The notes: generated by a model not told the origin, from the sequence alone. 64,000 bases of DNA from JAKAAZ01 sp963817855 (GCA_963817855.1 CAWFQA010000001.1:1302001-1366000), one strand, 5' to 3'; shown: positions 1-9,881, counted from the stretch's first letter. Translations and numbers: made by a program.

Positions 1-172
1 ACTCACCCCGTACTCTCTAGGCGCCCAAAGTACCACAATGAGATGAGTTTTCCTCCAAATCTTTTAAAATGCGCCATTTAGCGGAGCATGATTTTGTTGT
101 ATTCTTTTTTAGAAAAATAGAGGATGATTGTGCTGATTTAATTTGACGCTACCGCTACGTTACTGTGACGAT

Positions 173-191
173 AATGTCAAAAAGTGACATT
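173..191. promoter_or_regulatory. Short inverted repeat upstream of a small hypothetical gene
   Basis: AATGTCA (173-179) and TGACATT (185-191) are perfect 7-bp arms around a 5-nt A-rich loop. A GATAAT hexamer at 170-175, a possible -10, overlaps the left arm. The element lies about 35 bases before the ATG at 227, so an operator or a 5' leader hairpin is possible. Seen directly; the function is inferred. Confidence 0.3.
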
Positions 192-226
192 TCATTCGAC
201 TATTCCTACTAGAAATAAGGCACACG

Positions 227-493
227 ATGAAATTCGAATCCATGCCTCAGGCCAATGTGCCCAAAGGACGTTACGGGAAACACAAGCAAATTGTGGAGTT
301 GTTGTTGAATGACATCGGCCAGTTGAAGAAAAGCTCAGCGCTGAAGATTCCTCTCTCGGAGCTTCCAGATACGAAAGAGAATGTACGCGCTGCGCTGAGC
401 CGCGCGAGCCGGCAAAAAGGCATCGACATCGCGACCTCCAGCGACAACGAATTTCTGTATGTCTGGAAGGCCAACCAGCCGATGGAGATCTGA
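227..493 (+). CDS. Small conserved-type hypothetical protein (88 aa)
   Basis: I do not recognise the family. The protein is basic and predicted helical in the middle (residues about 17-60, with KHKQIVELLLNDI and an RAALSRASRQKGI helix). It ends in an EFLYVWKA segment that resembles the beta-wing end of a small winged-helix or DNA-binding fold, but that is only an impression. An AAGG Shine-Dalgarno sits 6 bases before the ATG, which supports a real gene. It is convergent with the frameshifted ABC ATPase to its right, with 26 bases between the stops. A DNA-associated role is speculation. Confidence 0.6.
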   Translation: MKFESMPQANVPKGRYGKHKQIVELLLNDIGQLKKSSALKIPLSELPDTKENVRAALSRASRQKGIDIATSSDNEFLYVWKANQPMEI

Positions 494-519
494 AGAATTC
501 TGGGCCCATAACGGCCAGA

Positions 520-1297
520 TCAAGCGTGAAGGCGCGGAGAAATCTCGTCCGAGGCGATTTCCCCGTCGCGGATGTGGACAATGCGATGCGCATAGCTGGC
601 GATGTCCGGCTCGTGTGTCACCACAATAATGGTGTTCCCTTTGGCGTGAAGTTCGTCCATCAGCGCCATGATTTCCGCTCCGGTCTTTGAATCCAGGTTG
701 CCAGTCGGTTCGTCGGCAAGAATAATCGAAGGATGGTTAATCAGGGCGCGGGCGATTGCAACGCGTTGACGCTGGCCGCCCGATAGCTCATTTGGTTTGT
801 GGTACATGCGCTCGGCTAAATTGACGGCCGTCAGCGCAGATTTGGCGCGGTCAATGCGTTCTTCCGCGGGAGTGCCGTTATAAATCAGCGGCAGTTCCAC
901 GTTATGCAGGGCAGTGGCCCGTAGCCAACAAATTGAATGTCTGAAATACGAAGCCAATTTCCTTGTTGCGGATGCGCGCCAGTTCGTCGTCATTCAACTC
1001 GCTGACCTCGTGCCCATTCAACCAGTAGCTGCCTTGCGTGGGTGTATCCAGGCACCCGATCAGGTTCATCAGAGTGGACTTACCGGAGCCCGAAGGTCCC
1101 ATAATGGCCACGTACTCGTTATGTCGAATGCGTAGATTGACGCCGCGCAGCGCATGCACCAGCTCGGCACCCATGTTGTAGGTCTTCCAGAGATTGTTAA
1201 CAACAATTACCTCATCCGGTTCCGGCTTTACCAGCGCCGTCCTGGTCTCCGAACTGGTTGAGGTCGACTCTGTCGAAGTTTCGAACGTCATGCACAA
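520..1297 (-). CDS. ABC transporter ATP-binding protein, MacB/LolD type, broken by a +1 frameshift
   Basis: The N-terminal half (1297 down to about 923) carries Walker A (GPSGSGKST) and the Q-loop FQTFNLL. The C-terminal half (about 921 to 520) carries the signature LSGGQRQRVAIARAL, Walker B (IILADEPTGNLDS) and the switch histidine in VVTHE. The two halves lie in different frames. Skipping the single base at 922 restores the usual FNLL-x-RATALHNVELP continuity. The family energises MacB/LolCDE-type permeases for extrusion or lipoprotein release. A MacA-like adaptor lies just upstream on the same strand, but no FtsX/MacB permease follows inside the window. As read, the product would be truncated before the signature motif. 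A sequencing error is as likely as true inactivation. Confidence 0.8.
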
Positions 1298-1495
1298 TCT
1301 CCAGTCGTTAGAGCAACGCCGCTGCCATCAGGCATTCTGTTCGTCGAAAATCGCGGCGTTTCGTTTCGCGCGCAGACTCGCATGCGGCACTCGACTCCAA
1401 TCTCCTCGAGGTTGGGACGCAGAGTGATCGCCTGTTCCAGGCTATGTCTCTGATGCGTCGTCGAGGTTCAGGGTATCAGTTTCATCCGCCGCAGC

Positions 1496-2881
1496 CTAGG
1501 TCGTCGAATTTGTCACTACCGGCGTGGTATCGCGTTTCACGGTCGCATCATTTTTCAAGATACGCAGAACGCGATAGGGCCCAGTGATGATTTCGTCCCC
1601 TAGTTTGACGCCGCTGGTCACCTCGATATCAGATGCTCCTGTGATGCCTGTCTGCACAGGCACGAAGACCGCGCGCAGCTTGCGGCCTTCTTTTCTGAGG
1701 ACGAAAACCCCCTGTACCGGCTGTGATTTCGGATCGGTGGACAGACTGGCATTCAATTTCTTGACACCCTTCTTCTTCCCGGTATCCGGAACTTCCATCA
1801 CTAGAGCTTGCAGCGGAATGGCGACGACCTCATCTTTATGCGCCGTGGTGATTTTCGCAGTCGCAGACAGGCCCGGTCGCAAGTCGGAGGTGGGGTTGTC
1901 GAGCGTGACCACGACCTTAAAGTCTTTCGCCTCTTCCGTGCCGGTTGTGCTTTGGCTGGTAGAAACGCCGGTCGATCGCAGCAAGGCCTGGTCGCCTACC
2001 TCCGTGACGTGACCCTTGAAGACCTTGCCGGGGAGCGCATCGACAGTAACATCGGCTTTCTGGCCGAGGTGGACCCCGGTGATGTCAGTCTCGTCGACCT
2101 TGACCTCGGCCGTAACCACCGACATATTGGCCAGCGTCATCAGGGTGCTGCCTACGGCGTTCTGGATGCCCTCCACGACCGTTTCACCCTCGTGCACCGG
2201 GAGATTGGTGACGATTCCATCGAAGGGAGCAATGCTGATCGACAGATTGTAAGAATTCACATTGCCCAATAGTGTCTGTTGCGCGCTGGCCAGCTTGGCG
2301 CGGGCCGAGGCCGTGGTGGCATTGGCTTGCGTCAATGAAGCTTCGTCTTGCGCCAGTGTGGCCACATCGATGTCATAGGCCGCCTTCTTGGCATCAAAAT
2401 CCTGCTTCGCAATCAAAGCGGCTTTATACAATTCCTGCGCACGCTTGTAATCGAGGATCTTCTGTTCCAGATCTGCCTTGGCATGATCGACATTCGCCTT
2501 CGCTGCTTGCTGAGCGGCGACGTCGGCGGTGATGTCCCGTTGCGCTCCATTGATGACGGCCTTTTGCGCTCCTACTGTGGATTCCAGCCCGACATTCTCA
2601 ATAACGGCCAGGACTTCGCCCTTTTTAACATGGTCGCCCTCTTTGACGTACAGGTGGGTGATTGGGCCGAAAGCGGTGGCCCCAATATTGACATAATTCT
2701 TTGGCAAGGGCTTGATTTCGCCAGTTCCGCTGACGATGCTGGAAAGATTCTCGCGTGTCACCTTGGCAGTCAGCACTTTCTGCGCATCGGCGTCGCTGCG
2801 AAAAACGGTAAGAGCAACCAGCGCAGCACAGCCGATCAGGACCACGACAACAATAGCAACCATCTTCTTATTGATCTTCAT
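1496..2881 (-). CDS. Efflux transporter periplasmic adaptor subunit (HlyD/MacA family)
   Basis: 461 aa with an N-terminal membrane anchor (about residues 7-27). A biotinyl-lipoyl-like strand pair follows (ITHLYVKEGDHVKKGEVLAVIEN), then a long alpha-hairpin rich in Ala, Gln and Lys (about 95-205), a beta-barrel domain with TAEVKVDETDITGVHLGQ, and a C-terminal membrane-proximal domain. This order is typical of MacA and related membrane fusion proteins, which bridge an inner-membrane pump to an outer-membrane channel. The next gene on the same strand is a MacB/LolD-type ATPase after a 198-base gap, so the two probably belong to one export system. The permease is not visible nearby. The gene is divergent from the GWxTD gene across a 266-base spacer. 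Confidence 0.88.
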   Translation of the reverse strand: MKINKKMVAIVVVVLIGCAALVALTVFRSDADAQKVLTAKVTRENLSSIVSGTGEIKPLPKNYVNIGATAFGPITHLYVKEGDHVKKGEVLAVIENVGLESTVGAQKAVINGAQRDITADVAAQQAAKANVDHAKADLEQKILDYKRAQELYKAALIAKQDFDAKKAAYDIDVATLAQDEASLTQANATTASARAKLASAQQTLLGNVNSYNLSISIAPFDGIVTNLPVHEGETVVEGIQNAVGSTLMTLANMSVVTAEVKVDETDITGVHLGQKADVTVDALPGKVFKGHVTEVGDQALLRSTGVSTSQSTTGTEEAKDFKVVVTLDNPTSDLRPGLSATAKITTAHKDEVVAIPLQALVMEVPDTGKKKGVKKLNASLSTDPKSQPVQGVFVLRKEGRKLRAVFVPVQTGITGASDIEVTSGVKLGDEIITGPYRVLRILKNDATVKRDTTPVVTNSTT

Positions 2882-3091
2882 TCGGCAATCTCTTCCATCT
2901 TTGCTGGGATCACGCAGAAGTTCACGGGCACTTTCCGACGCGTCCCGATTTCTATATGTACGATGGTGCGCTGATAAAGTTCCATTCTACGATTCCGCCC
3001 CGGAGAGTGCGGTCCAGAAGGCGGCTGCTGCCTGCAAACTGTCGCTGTGGAATCGGCTCTGTCTAGGGGTGAACCGGAAACGCTCTTCCGC

Positions 3092-3121
3092 TTGAAACTG
3101 TCATGACAAACACCATACAAT
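3092..3121 (+). promoter_or_regulatory. Sigma-70-like promoter for the GWxTD gene
   Basis: TTGAAA at 3092-3097 and TACAAT at 3116-3121 are separated by 18 bases, a good match to a vegetative promoter. Transcription would start near 3128. A GAGG ribosome-binding sequence at 3136-3139 lies 8 bases before the ATG at 3148, so promoter, leader and start are mutually consistent. Confidence 0.5.
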
Positions 3122-3147
3122 CAGAATACAGAAATTGAGGCCCAGAC

Positions 3148-4878
3148 ATGTCCCGGATACGCATTATTATCGCCCTTGCAGTCCTGGTTGTTTTTTGGGG
3201 ATATCCGGCCAGCGAAGTACTTGCTCAAGCGGCGCAGACGCAAGATACATCCCTGAATACTTCCGAGGCGGCCACCCAGCAACCTAATCCCCTGAAGAGA
3301 AAGCTGAGCGATAAGGAAATTCGCGAACAGCAGAAAGAGCTGCGGCAGGAGTTAAAAGGTCCATACAAGAAGTGGCTGGATCAGGATGTTCGCTGGATTA
3401 TTACAGACCAGGAACGCAGCGCATTTCTCTCGCTTTCCAATGACGAGGAGCGGGACGCCTTTATTGAACAGTTCTGGCGCCGTCGCAATCCCGATCCGGA
3501 ATCCCCGGATAACAGTTATAGGGAAGAAATCTATCGGCGCATTGCCTATGCCAACGAACACTACGCAGCCGGGAAGCCGGGCTGGATGACGGATCGCGGC
3601 CATATGTATATCGCCTGGGGACCCCCGGACAGCGTTGACTCCCATCCCTCCGGCGGACCGTACAACCGTCCCATGTCAGAAGGCGGCGGACAGACGGAGA
3701 CGTATCCGTTCGAGATATGGAACTATCGCCATCTGGATGGAGTGGGCGAAAACATCGACATTGAATTCGTGGACCCATGCATGTGCGGCGATTACCACAT
3801 GACCATCAATCGCGCCGAGAAAGACGCGCTGCTGCATGTTCCCGGAGGCGGTCCCACGCTGGATGAAGAAATGGGCCGGTCATCTAAAAAAGATCGCTTC
3901 AATGGCGGACTGGAGCAACTCGGCAAGGGCCCAATGTCATCGATGGAAGGTTCGAAAGAATTTGACCGGTTGGAGCAATACGCCAAGCTGGAAGCGGCTC
4001 CCACCATCAAGTTCAAGGATCTTGACGAGTTCATGACCAGCCACAAGGTGTTGACCGGCCCGTTTTTCCCCTTCGATGTAAGGACGGATTTTGTTCGCGT
4101 CACCGACGATACGGTGCTGGTGCCGATCACGCTGCAGATTCGCAATCGAGACGTTACCTACAAGACGACGGATGGGGTGGCCAAGGGAGTAGTCAACATC
4201 CTGGGGCGAGTCTCGACCATCACTGGCCGAATTGCGCAGACCTTTGAAGACACGGTGGAAGTGGACGAACCGTCGGAGTTGTTGCCGAAGACGCTCAACA
4301 GCAAGTCTGTGTACTGGAAAGCTCTGCCGCTGCGTCCAGGACGCTACCGTCTGGATATCGTGATCAAGGACGTGAACAATCCGGATCACATTGGCACGTA
4401 CGCACGTTCATTCGTCGTGCCCGCGTATGACGATGACAAGCTGGCCGCATCTTCGCTGATCCTGGCGGACAAAATGCAGCAGGTCCCCGCCAAGGACATC
4501 GGGACCGGCCAATTCGTGATTGGAAATACCTTCATTCGTCCGCGCGTGAGTGCAACGTCGACTCAGCCCGTAAGCTACAACCGGGACCAGAGCCTGGACT
4601 TCTGGATGCAGGTGTACAATCTGAAAATTAATCCGAAGACCAAGCAGAATGAGGCCACGGTTCATTACCAGGTGATCAACCTTGGCACTCATAAGACTTT
4701 GTTTGAAACGACGGAGTCGGCGAATAAGCTGAACCCCAACTCCGACCAGGTGACGCTGGAGAAATCCATGCCTTTGGCAAGCCTGCAACCAGGGAACTAC
4801 GAAATCACCATAAGTGTGAATGATGGAGTATCGAAACAGCAACTGGCGCAATCCGCACCCTTTGAGGTCACGCAATAG
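3148..4878 (+). CDS. GWxTD domain-containing secreted protein
   Basis: 576 aa with a signal peptide (RIIIALAVLVVFWGY core, cleavage probably after VLAQA near residue 28). A charged helical stretch (about 48-75) leads into the GWxTD domain; the signature GWMTD is at residues 145-149, followed by GHMYIAWGPPD. The C-terminal half (about 290-575) is beta-rich with repeated Ig-like or Big-like strand patterns. GWxTD proteins are common in Acidobacteriota and Bacteroidota, and their biochemical role is unknown. GAGG lies 8 bases before the chosen ATG. A probable outer-membrane protein gene follows 113 bases downstream on the same strand, so a shared cell-envelope function is plausible but unproven. 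Confidence 0.85.
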   Translation: MSRIRIIIALAVLVVFWGYPASEVLAQAAQTQDTSLNTSEAATQQPNPLKRKLSDKEIREQQKELRQELKGPYKKWLDQDVRWIITDQERSAFLSLSNDEERDAFIEQFWRRRNPDPESPDNSYREEIYRRIAYANEHYAAGKPGWMTDRGHMYIAWGPPDSVDSHPSGGPYNRPMSEGGGQTETYPFEIWNYRHLDGVGENIDIEFVDPCMCGDYHMTINRAEKDALLHVPGGGPTLDEEMGRSSKKDRFNGGLEQLGKGPMSSMEGSKEFDRLEQYAKLEAAPTIKFKDLDEFMTSHKVLTGPFFPFDVRTDFVRVTDDTVLVPITLQIRNRDVTYKTTDGVAKGVVNILGRVSTITGRIAQTFEDTVEVDEPSELLPKTLNSKSVYWKALPLRPGRYRLDIVIKDVNNPDHIGTYARSFVVPAYDDDKLAASSLILADKMQQVPAKDIGTGQFVIGNTFIRPRVSATSTQPVSYNRDQSLDFWMQVYNLKINPKTKQNEATVHYQVINLGTHKTLFETTESANKLNPNSDQVTLEKSMPLASLQPGNYEITISVNDGVSKQQLAQSAPFEVTQ

Positions 4879-4991
4879 AATGGTCTGCGTCTAATACGCA
4901 GGCATATTTGATCTCGTGCGTGGAAGGTACGTTCCCCCAACGACCTTGCCGCGGCAGAGAGGGCAACCTCGAGTGAGTAGCTGAACGATCG

Positions 4992-6743
4992 GTGATTCGA
5001 TCCGCGTCTCAATTCGTATTGGCAGCAATGTTGTCGTTAGCCGTTCCCGCGCTTGCCGCGGCGCCGGCTAGCGTTAGCGGCGTTGTCCAGGATTCCAATC
5101 ACGCCCCCTTGATGGGCGTTGTGGTCGAGCTGTTTAGTTCCGTCGAAGCCTTTCCTCTGCTGACCGCATTTACCGATATTCACGGACATTATCAATTTTC
5201 CGATCTGGCTCCGGGCCGCTACAGTATTCGTGTTTTGCAGGCGTATTCGCTGCCGGCACGTCGGAAGAATATCCGGCTTGGCATCGGGAGCCAGGCCATC
5301 GTCAATCTGAGCTTGATGTCATTGATGGATGTTTCGCAATGGTTTCCAGCCGTTCCGCGCGGCGCAGATGAGTCGCCTGCCGATTGGAAATGGCTGCTGC
5401 GTTCTGGAGTGAATCGGCCAATCCTGCGATGGATGGATCAGTCTGCTGCGGACCAACCGAATGAGCAGCCCCATGCGGATTCGCGAGATATGCGGCCCTC
5501 GAACGGCGAGGAGACCGATCGCGATGACACTGCGGATTATCCGGATGCTGCCCACCCGATTCGGGTGCGCGTAGCATTGACGGCCGGTTCTTCACAGTTT
5601 GGCGAAGGCGGATTCCGTCAGGAGGCCCTCTTCCGCATGAGGGAAGGCAATTCCGGCGACGCAGTGGTGCACGTGCAGTCCTCCACCAGCGGAGCGGGAT
5701 TTGTTGCCGCCGGCTTGGAAAGAAATCCGCTGCCCGGCGATACCACGCGAGCGGTGGCGTCCTTCCGCACGCTGCCTGTGGACTTTGGCACGGGTCTGGG
5801 CCGGCTGCAGATTTTCCAGGTCCGCGGAGGCGAGCAGCTGGCGCTGAGCGATGCTGTGGTGGCGCAATTCGGCGCTGAAACGGAGGCCGTGCAAGCAGGA
5901 CAAAATGCGACCGCGGCGTTGCCCTTCATGGCGGTTCATGTGCAGGAGGCCGGAAATAATCTCACATACAGCCTGGCCACCGCAACGGATTTGCAAGGAC
6001 TGACGGACCTGGCTTCCTCTGGCGCGGTTCCGGCAATGGCGATGCAGGACGGCAATATTCGACTGACGCATTCGCTGCATCAGGAAGTTTCAATCCAGCG
6101 GAAAATGGCCGGACTTCAACTGGAAGCGGCCTATTTTTATGATCACTTCGTCGATCCCATTTTGAATGGCTACGGCGATGGAAGTGCGGCGGAGTTTTCT
6201 TCTGGAGATGTGCTGCTGGATCCCGCGACAGGCGCGTTTCGTTCTGTCGGTCCCAACTATTCCGGCGGCGGATTCCGGGTTTTTGCAGCACGGCAGCTGA
6301 AAGGGAGCTGTTGGACGGCCGTCGAATATGCTGAAGGACCGGCCATTCAATTGCCGACCACAAGCGTTGCCGGGCAAAATTCGTTTGCGGATGCATTGTC
6401 GGACGTTGCGCCGACGCGCACCCAGTCGGTCCTGGTTAGCCTCCGCGGTCGGATCCGCGGGAGGTCGGGCACCACCTGGAATGCAGGCTACCGCTGGCAG
6501 CCGGAACAAACTATCACTGCTGTCGATCCGTTTAACGCTGGAATGAATGCGCCATATCTCAGCGTGATGCTGCGACAGCCGCTGGGATCAGGAAATTCAT
6601 CACCCGACCGGCTGGAGCTGGAATTTGTAATGCAGAATATTCTGGCGCAAGGCTACCGGCCGATTTATATCGTCGACGGCCAGACGTTGTTTTTTGCGCA
6701 GGCGCCGCGCCTGGTGACCGGCGGTTTGGCATTTTCTTTTTAG
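4992..6743 (+). CDS. Carboxypeptidase-regulatory-like domain protein, probable outer-membrane beta-barrel
   Basis: 583 aa with a GTG start. A signal peptide (VLAAMLSLAVPALAAAP) is followed by a CarboxypepD_reg/Cna-B type fold at about residues 27-95 (SVSGVVQDSNHAPLMGVVVE, then DIHGHYQFSDLAPGRYSIRV). That fold is the N-terminal module of many acidobacterial TonB-dependent receptors. No plug domain is recognisable. The rest is rich in alternating amphipathic strands, and the protein ends in the aromatic residue F (GGLAFSF), as outer-membrane barrels usually do. I infer a barrel-type surface protein that is shorter than a full TonB receptor (usually about 1000 aa). The substrate is unknown. Same strand as the GWxTD gene. 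Confidence 0.65.
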   Translation: MIRSASQFVLAAMLSLAVPALAAAPASVSGVVQDSNHAPLMGVVVELFSSVEAFPLLTAFTDIHGHYQFSDLAPGRYSIRVLQAYSLPARRKNIRLGIGSQAIVNLSLMSLMDVSQWFPAVPRGADESPADWKWLLRSGVNRPILRWMDQSAADQPNEQPHADSRDMRPSNGEETDRDDTADYPDAAHPIRVRVALTAGSSQFGEGGFRQEALFRMREGNSGDAVVHVQSSTSGAGFVAAGLERNPLPGDTTRAVASFRTLPVDFGTGLGRLQIFQVRGGEQLALSDAVVAQFGAETEAVQAGQNATAALPFMAVHVQEAGNNLTYSLATATDLQGLTDLASSGAVPAMAMQDGNIRLTHSLHQEVSIQRKMAGLQLEAAYFYDHFVDPILNGYGDGSAAEFSSGDVLLDPATGAFRSVGPNYSGGGFRVFAARQLKGSCWTAVEYAEGPAIQLPTTSVAGQNSFADALSDVAPTRTQSVLVSLRGRIRGRSGTTWNAGYRWQPEQTITAVDPFNAGMNAPYLSVMLRQPLGSGNSSPDRLELEFVMQNILAQGYRPIYIVDGQTLFFAQAPRLVTGGLAFSF

Positions 6744-6850
6744 GCCGCGGCCAGGCTGCATAAAGCGCCACGCGATTGTGATATTCTTGCGTTGATCACC
6801 TTGCGATTTGGACTTGCAGGCTCGATCGCCGCCGCACGATCACCCCTCCA

Positions 6851-6926
6851 GGACGCGTAGCTCAACTGGCAGAGCATTCGACTCTTAATCGACAGGTTGA
6901 AGGTTCGATTCCTTCCGCGTCCACCA
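6851..6926 (+). tRNA. tRNA-Lys (anticodon CTT)
   Basis: A full cloverleaf can be folded by eye: acceptor GGACGCG pairs with CGCGTCC, the D-arm is GCTC/GAGC, the anticodon loop CTCTTAA gives CTT, and the T-arm contains GGTTCGATTCC. Discriminator A and an encoded CCA end the gene. The outermost anticodon-stem pair is a T-C mismatch. Confidence 0.95.
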
Positions 6927-6958
6927 AATTTATTCGCCCAAAAAGCGCACGTTGATGC

Positions 6959-9646
6959 CTATTGTTTCTTTCCCAGGCCGGCGGTAATCATGGGAAGACC
7001 GGTTGCGGGCCAGTGGCTTACTTGTGCGTCCACGTTGATCGCCAGAGCGCTGTCGGAGTTTGTGACCGGCGCGACGTCGACATTCCATCCATCCAGCACT
7101 ATCAACGGCATGTCACCTTTCAGGTCGGCTTCAGACGCGTCAATGGTCACGGTGCGGCTCTCGCCGGGGGCAAGGGAAATATAGTTGTCGGAGTAAAACA
7201 CCGGCAAGACCCTTTCGCCGGAACTTTTCCGTCGCAGTTGCAGGTGTGCCATCAGCGCCATCGTCTCTCCAGGATTGGTGAGCGTGACATCGAGCAGCAC
7301 GCGGCCATTCGCATCGTGGCGAGCGATCGACCCCGTCAGATGCATCACCGGTAACTGATTGAGCGGTGTTAAATCTTCGCCGTTTGCCGGGTTCGACTTC
7401 CAATAAAGATTTCGCGACAGTACTTTACCGCTGGAGTCCCGCAGTTGCAGTCGCACGAAGTACACGGCGGAAAGATCTTCAGGCAGCGGGACTGCGCCCA
7501 GGTTGATCGCGGTGTCCGCCAGTCCGTTGACGGGATAATCACGCTCGAGCGCCGATTTTCCATCCAGATTCAGAATCGACAGATGTGCCGTGGCTCCGGA
7601 GATCGGATGCGGCTGATTGTTGATCACCTGTAGCGTGCCGTTGGCCTCGTTCATCTGGATATGCACCATCTCCGACGCCGACTCCACTGCGAATAAGGAG
7701 GAGTTCGGCTCCAGGTCGTAGTCATAGAGTTGCCAGACAAAACTCGGATGGGCTGGGTTGCTCATCCAGGTAATGACGCCGGTATCAGGATGAAACAGCA
7801 TGGCGTCGCGCCCTTCATACATCGCGCGGAAGCCCTCGTAGTTCATCATTTGCGCCTTGCGTACAAAGTCTGCAAGGTTCAGGACGCGACCGTACCGTCC
7901 CGCCAGCACGTAAGGATACGTGTCTCCGTGCTGCGCTCCCTTGGCCAGATCATGCTGCGCCCAGTCGTTGTTGATCACCTCCCAATCCTTTGTCGGCATC
8001 ATGGCGTGAATCGACTCCAGGGTGGGCACGGAGACGCTGCCGGTTTCCGTTTTAAACGGCGCATCGTATACGTAAAAAGCGCTGGGTTCGCGCCAGTAGT
8101 ACGGTCCATGCGATACGACGCCGCGCCCTGCGGTGGAACTTGGCTGATATAGGCGCACTGGATCCAACTCTGGAATCATCTTGTCCAGAACCTTGGCGAT
8201 CTCTGGCGGTGGGTAGCCTTCATTTCTGGCACACCACACAGCGATCGAAGGATGATTGCGAACCCGCAGGACCTTGTCCTTGACATTCGCAAGATAGATT
8301 TTCAAGTCGTCCGGATTCGGTCCGTCGCTAGGATTGGGCTGAAAAAATTCATCCCAGATAAGAATTCCATATTTATCGCACAGTTCGTAAAAGTCTTCGC
8401 TGGTGCTTTGGCCGACCCAGTTGCGGATCATATTCATGTGCGCCATCCGGTGCATGTGGATTTCCGCATCCAGGCGGGTGCGGGGGATTCGCTTCATGGC
8501 CTCATCCAGTCCCCAGTCGCCGCCACGAATGAATACCGGCACACCATTGACAGAGATCGTAAGGTTGTCCGATCCGGGCATTTCATATGTGATTTTTCGA
8601 ATGCCGAACGTCGTATCCTTGGCGTCGGAATCTTTTCCGTGCTGCACAAATTGCAGGCGCAGCGTGTAGAGATTTTGAGGGCCATAGCCGTTCGGCCACC
8701 ACAGCTTTGGATTGGATACATGCAGCGTTGCGGTCGTCTTGGGATCGAATGCGACGACTTGGGTACTATGCGGCGCCAGCGTCAGCTTTCGCGAAAACTT
8801 CACGTCACCGAAGCTGGCCTCGAGCAGGCCCTTCTGCTGCTTCTCGGACGTATTCTCGATGGTTGTTTTCACGGTCACATCGGCGGAGTCGATCCGCGGC
8901 AGTGGCAGATCAGTAGTGATGTACGGATTCTCGATGAGTACCGGTCCCGATGCGGATAGCCATACCTTCTGCCAGAGGCCCGTGTCGCGGTCGGCGACGG
9001 AAGGCAGCCAGTCCCATCCGATGGTCGATAGAAACGTGGGTCCATCGATTGCCGTGATGCCACCATTCAGGCCCACTCCATTGGCAATCGTGTGTTGGTG
9101 TGGGATCCCAGGATGCGGCTGCGGAAATACCTGCACCGCCAGAACCGCCGTCTTGCCCGGTCCAACCAGCTTCGTAATATCAAATCTTCCGCGAATGAAG
9201 GCGCCTTCAATGGTGCCTACGTGCGTCCCATTCACCCACACTTCCGATCGAAAATTCGCTCCATCGAAATGAAGCGCCACAGATCGGTGCGCGTATTTCT
9301 TTGGCACGGAGAACGTCGTGCGGTACCAGTAGGACGTCTTATTCAGGCTCTCCGGGATCGACCGGCTATTCTCGCCATAGAGTGGCTCCGGATACACCCC
9401 ATCGTTCACGAGGCTGGTCAGCACCGTGCCCGGTACGGTTGCCGTTAACCAGCCTTGAGGCTGGTAGGCTTCAGACGAAATCGCGGCGCCTGCATCCGAA
9501 ACCTTGGCGGCACCCTGCAGTTGCCAGCCTGAACTTAGCTCGACAGGCGCCGGAGGCGCCGTCTGCGCATCCATTGGAACGCTGCGGAAGGCTAGGGCAG
9601 TCAACGCGACAATCAACCAGGCGGATATGTTCCGAAGCGCGGGCAT
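6959..9646 (-). CDS. Glycoside hydrolase family 2 protein, exo-beta-glucosaminidase/mannosidase-like
   Basis: 895 aa from the chosen ATG, which has an ideal GAGAGGAAAC leader. A start 24 bases further upstream is open but lacks one. A signal peptide (SAWLIVALTALAF...MDAQ) predicts export. Domains in order: GH2 sugar-binding jelly roll (about 30-200, with YWYRTTFSVP and FDGANFRSEVWVNG), Ig-like domain, TIM barrel with RGGDWGLDE and the acid/base glutamate in WCARNEG, a probable nucleophile glutamate 58 residues on in FKTETG, then C-terminal Ig-like domains. The RGGDWGLDE and NEG context resembles CsxA-type exo-1,4-beta-glucosaminidases, so chitosan or beta-mannoside fragments are likely substrates. 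It lies downstream of the lar genes but after a 235-base gap, so it is probably a separate unit. Confidence 0.88.
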   Translation of the reverse strand: MPALRNISAWLIVALTALAFRSVPMDAQTAPPAPVELSSGWQLQGAAKVSDAGAAISSEAYQPQGWLTATVPGTVLTSLVNDGVYPEPLYGENSRSIPESLNKTSYWYRTTFSVPKKYAHRSVALHFDGANFRSEVWVNGTHVGTIEGAFIRGRFDITKLVGPGKTAVLAVQVFPQPHPGIPHQHTIANGVGLNGGITAIDGPTFLSTIGWDWLPSVADRDTGLWQKVWLSASGPVLIENPYITTDLPLPRIDSADVTVKTTIENTSEKQQKGLLEASFGDVKFSRKLTLAPHSTQVVAFDPKTTATLHVSNPKLWWPNGYGPQNLYTLRLQFVQHGKDSDAKDTTFGIRKITYEMPGSDNLTISVNGVPVFIRGGDWGLDEAMKRIPRTRLDAEIHMHRMAHMNMIRNWVGQSTSEDFYELCDKYGILIWDEFFQPNPSDGPNPDDLKIYLANVKDKVLRVRNHPSIAVWCARNEGYPPPEIAKVLDKMIPELDPVRLYQPSSTAGRGVVSHGPYYWREPSAFYVYDAPFKTETGSVSVPTLESIHAMMPTKDWEVINNDWAQHDLAKGAQHGDTYPYVLAGRYGRVLNLADFVRKAQMMNYEGFRAMYEGRDAMLFHPDTGVITWMSNPAHPSFVWQLYDYDLEPNSSLFAVESASEMVHIQMNEANGTLQVINNQPHPISGATAHLSILNLDGKSALERDYPVNGLADTAINLGAVPLPEDLSAVYFVRLQLRDSSGKVLSRNLYWKSNPANGEDLTPLNQLPVMHLTGSIARHDANGRVLLDVTLTNPGETMALMAHLQLRRKSSGERVLPVFYSDNYISLAPGESRTVTIDASEADLKGDMPLIVLDGWNVDVAPVTNSDSALAINVDAQVSHWPATGLPMITAGLGKKQ

Positions 9647-9881
9647 GTTTCCTCTCTCTGCGACTATCAACGAATTTTCTGGATGAGATCAGGTGGGAAG
9701 GTCGCCCGTTGCGAATAGAATTCAACGGCGGCCGGCCTCAGTTCTGCCATACGCAACACTATATTCGCCGCGTTGCATGCCACACAACGCAAGCCCGTTG
9801 CACTCGCTGAATTCTTTGGGGTGTGGTGGGGCGCTTTTTCCCGTTCTGCCGGGTCGCAATCCAGATTCCGAGATCGCTAAG

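Noticed and set aside
2878..3120. 80-codon frame ending in an ATGA overlap with the MacA-like start
   Set aside because: The overlap looks like coupling, but the reading is Arg/Pro/Ser-rich, has no ribosome-binding site and covers the promoter of the divergent gene. Probably chance.
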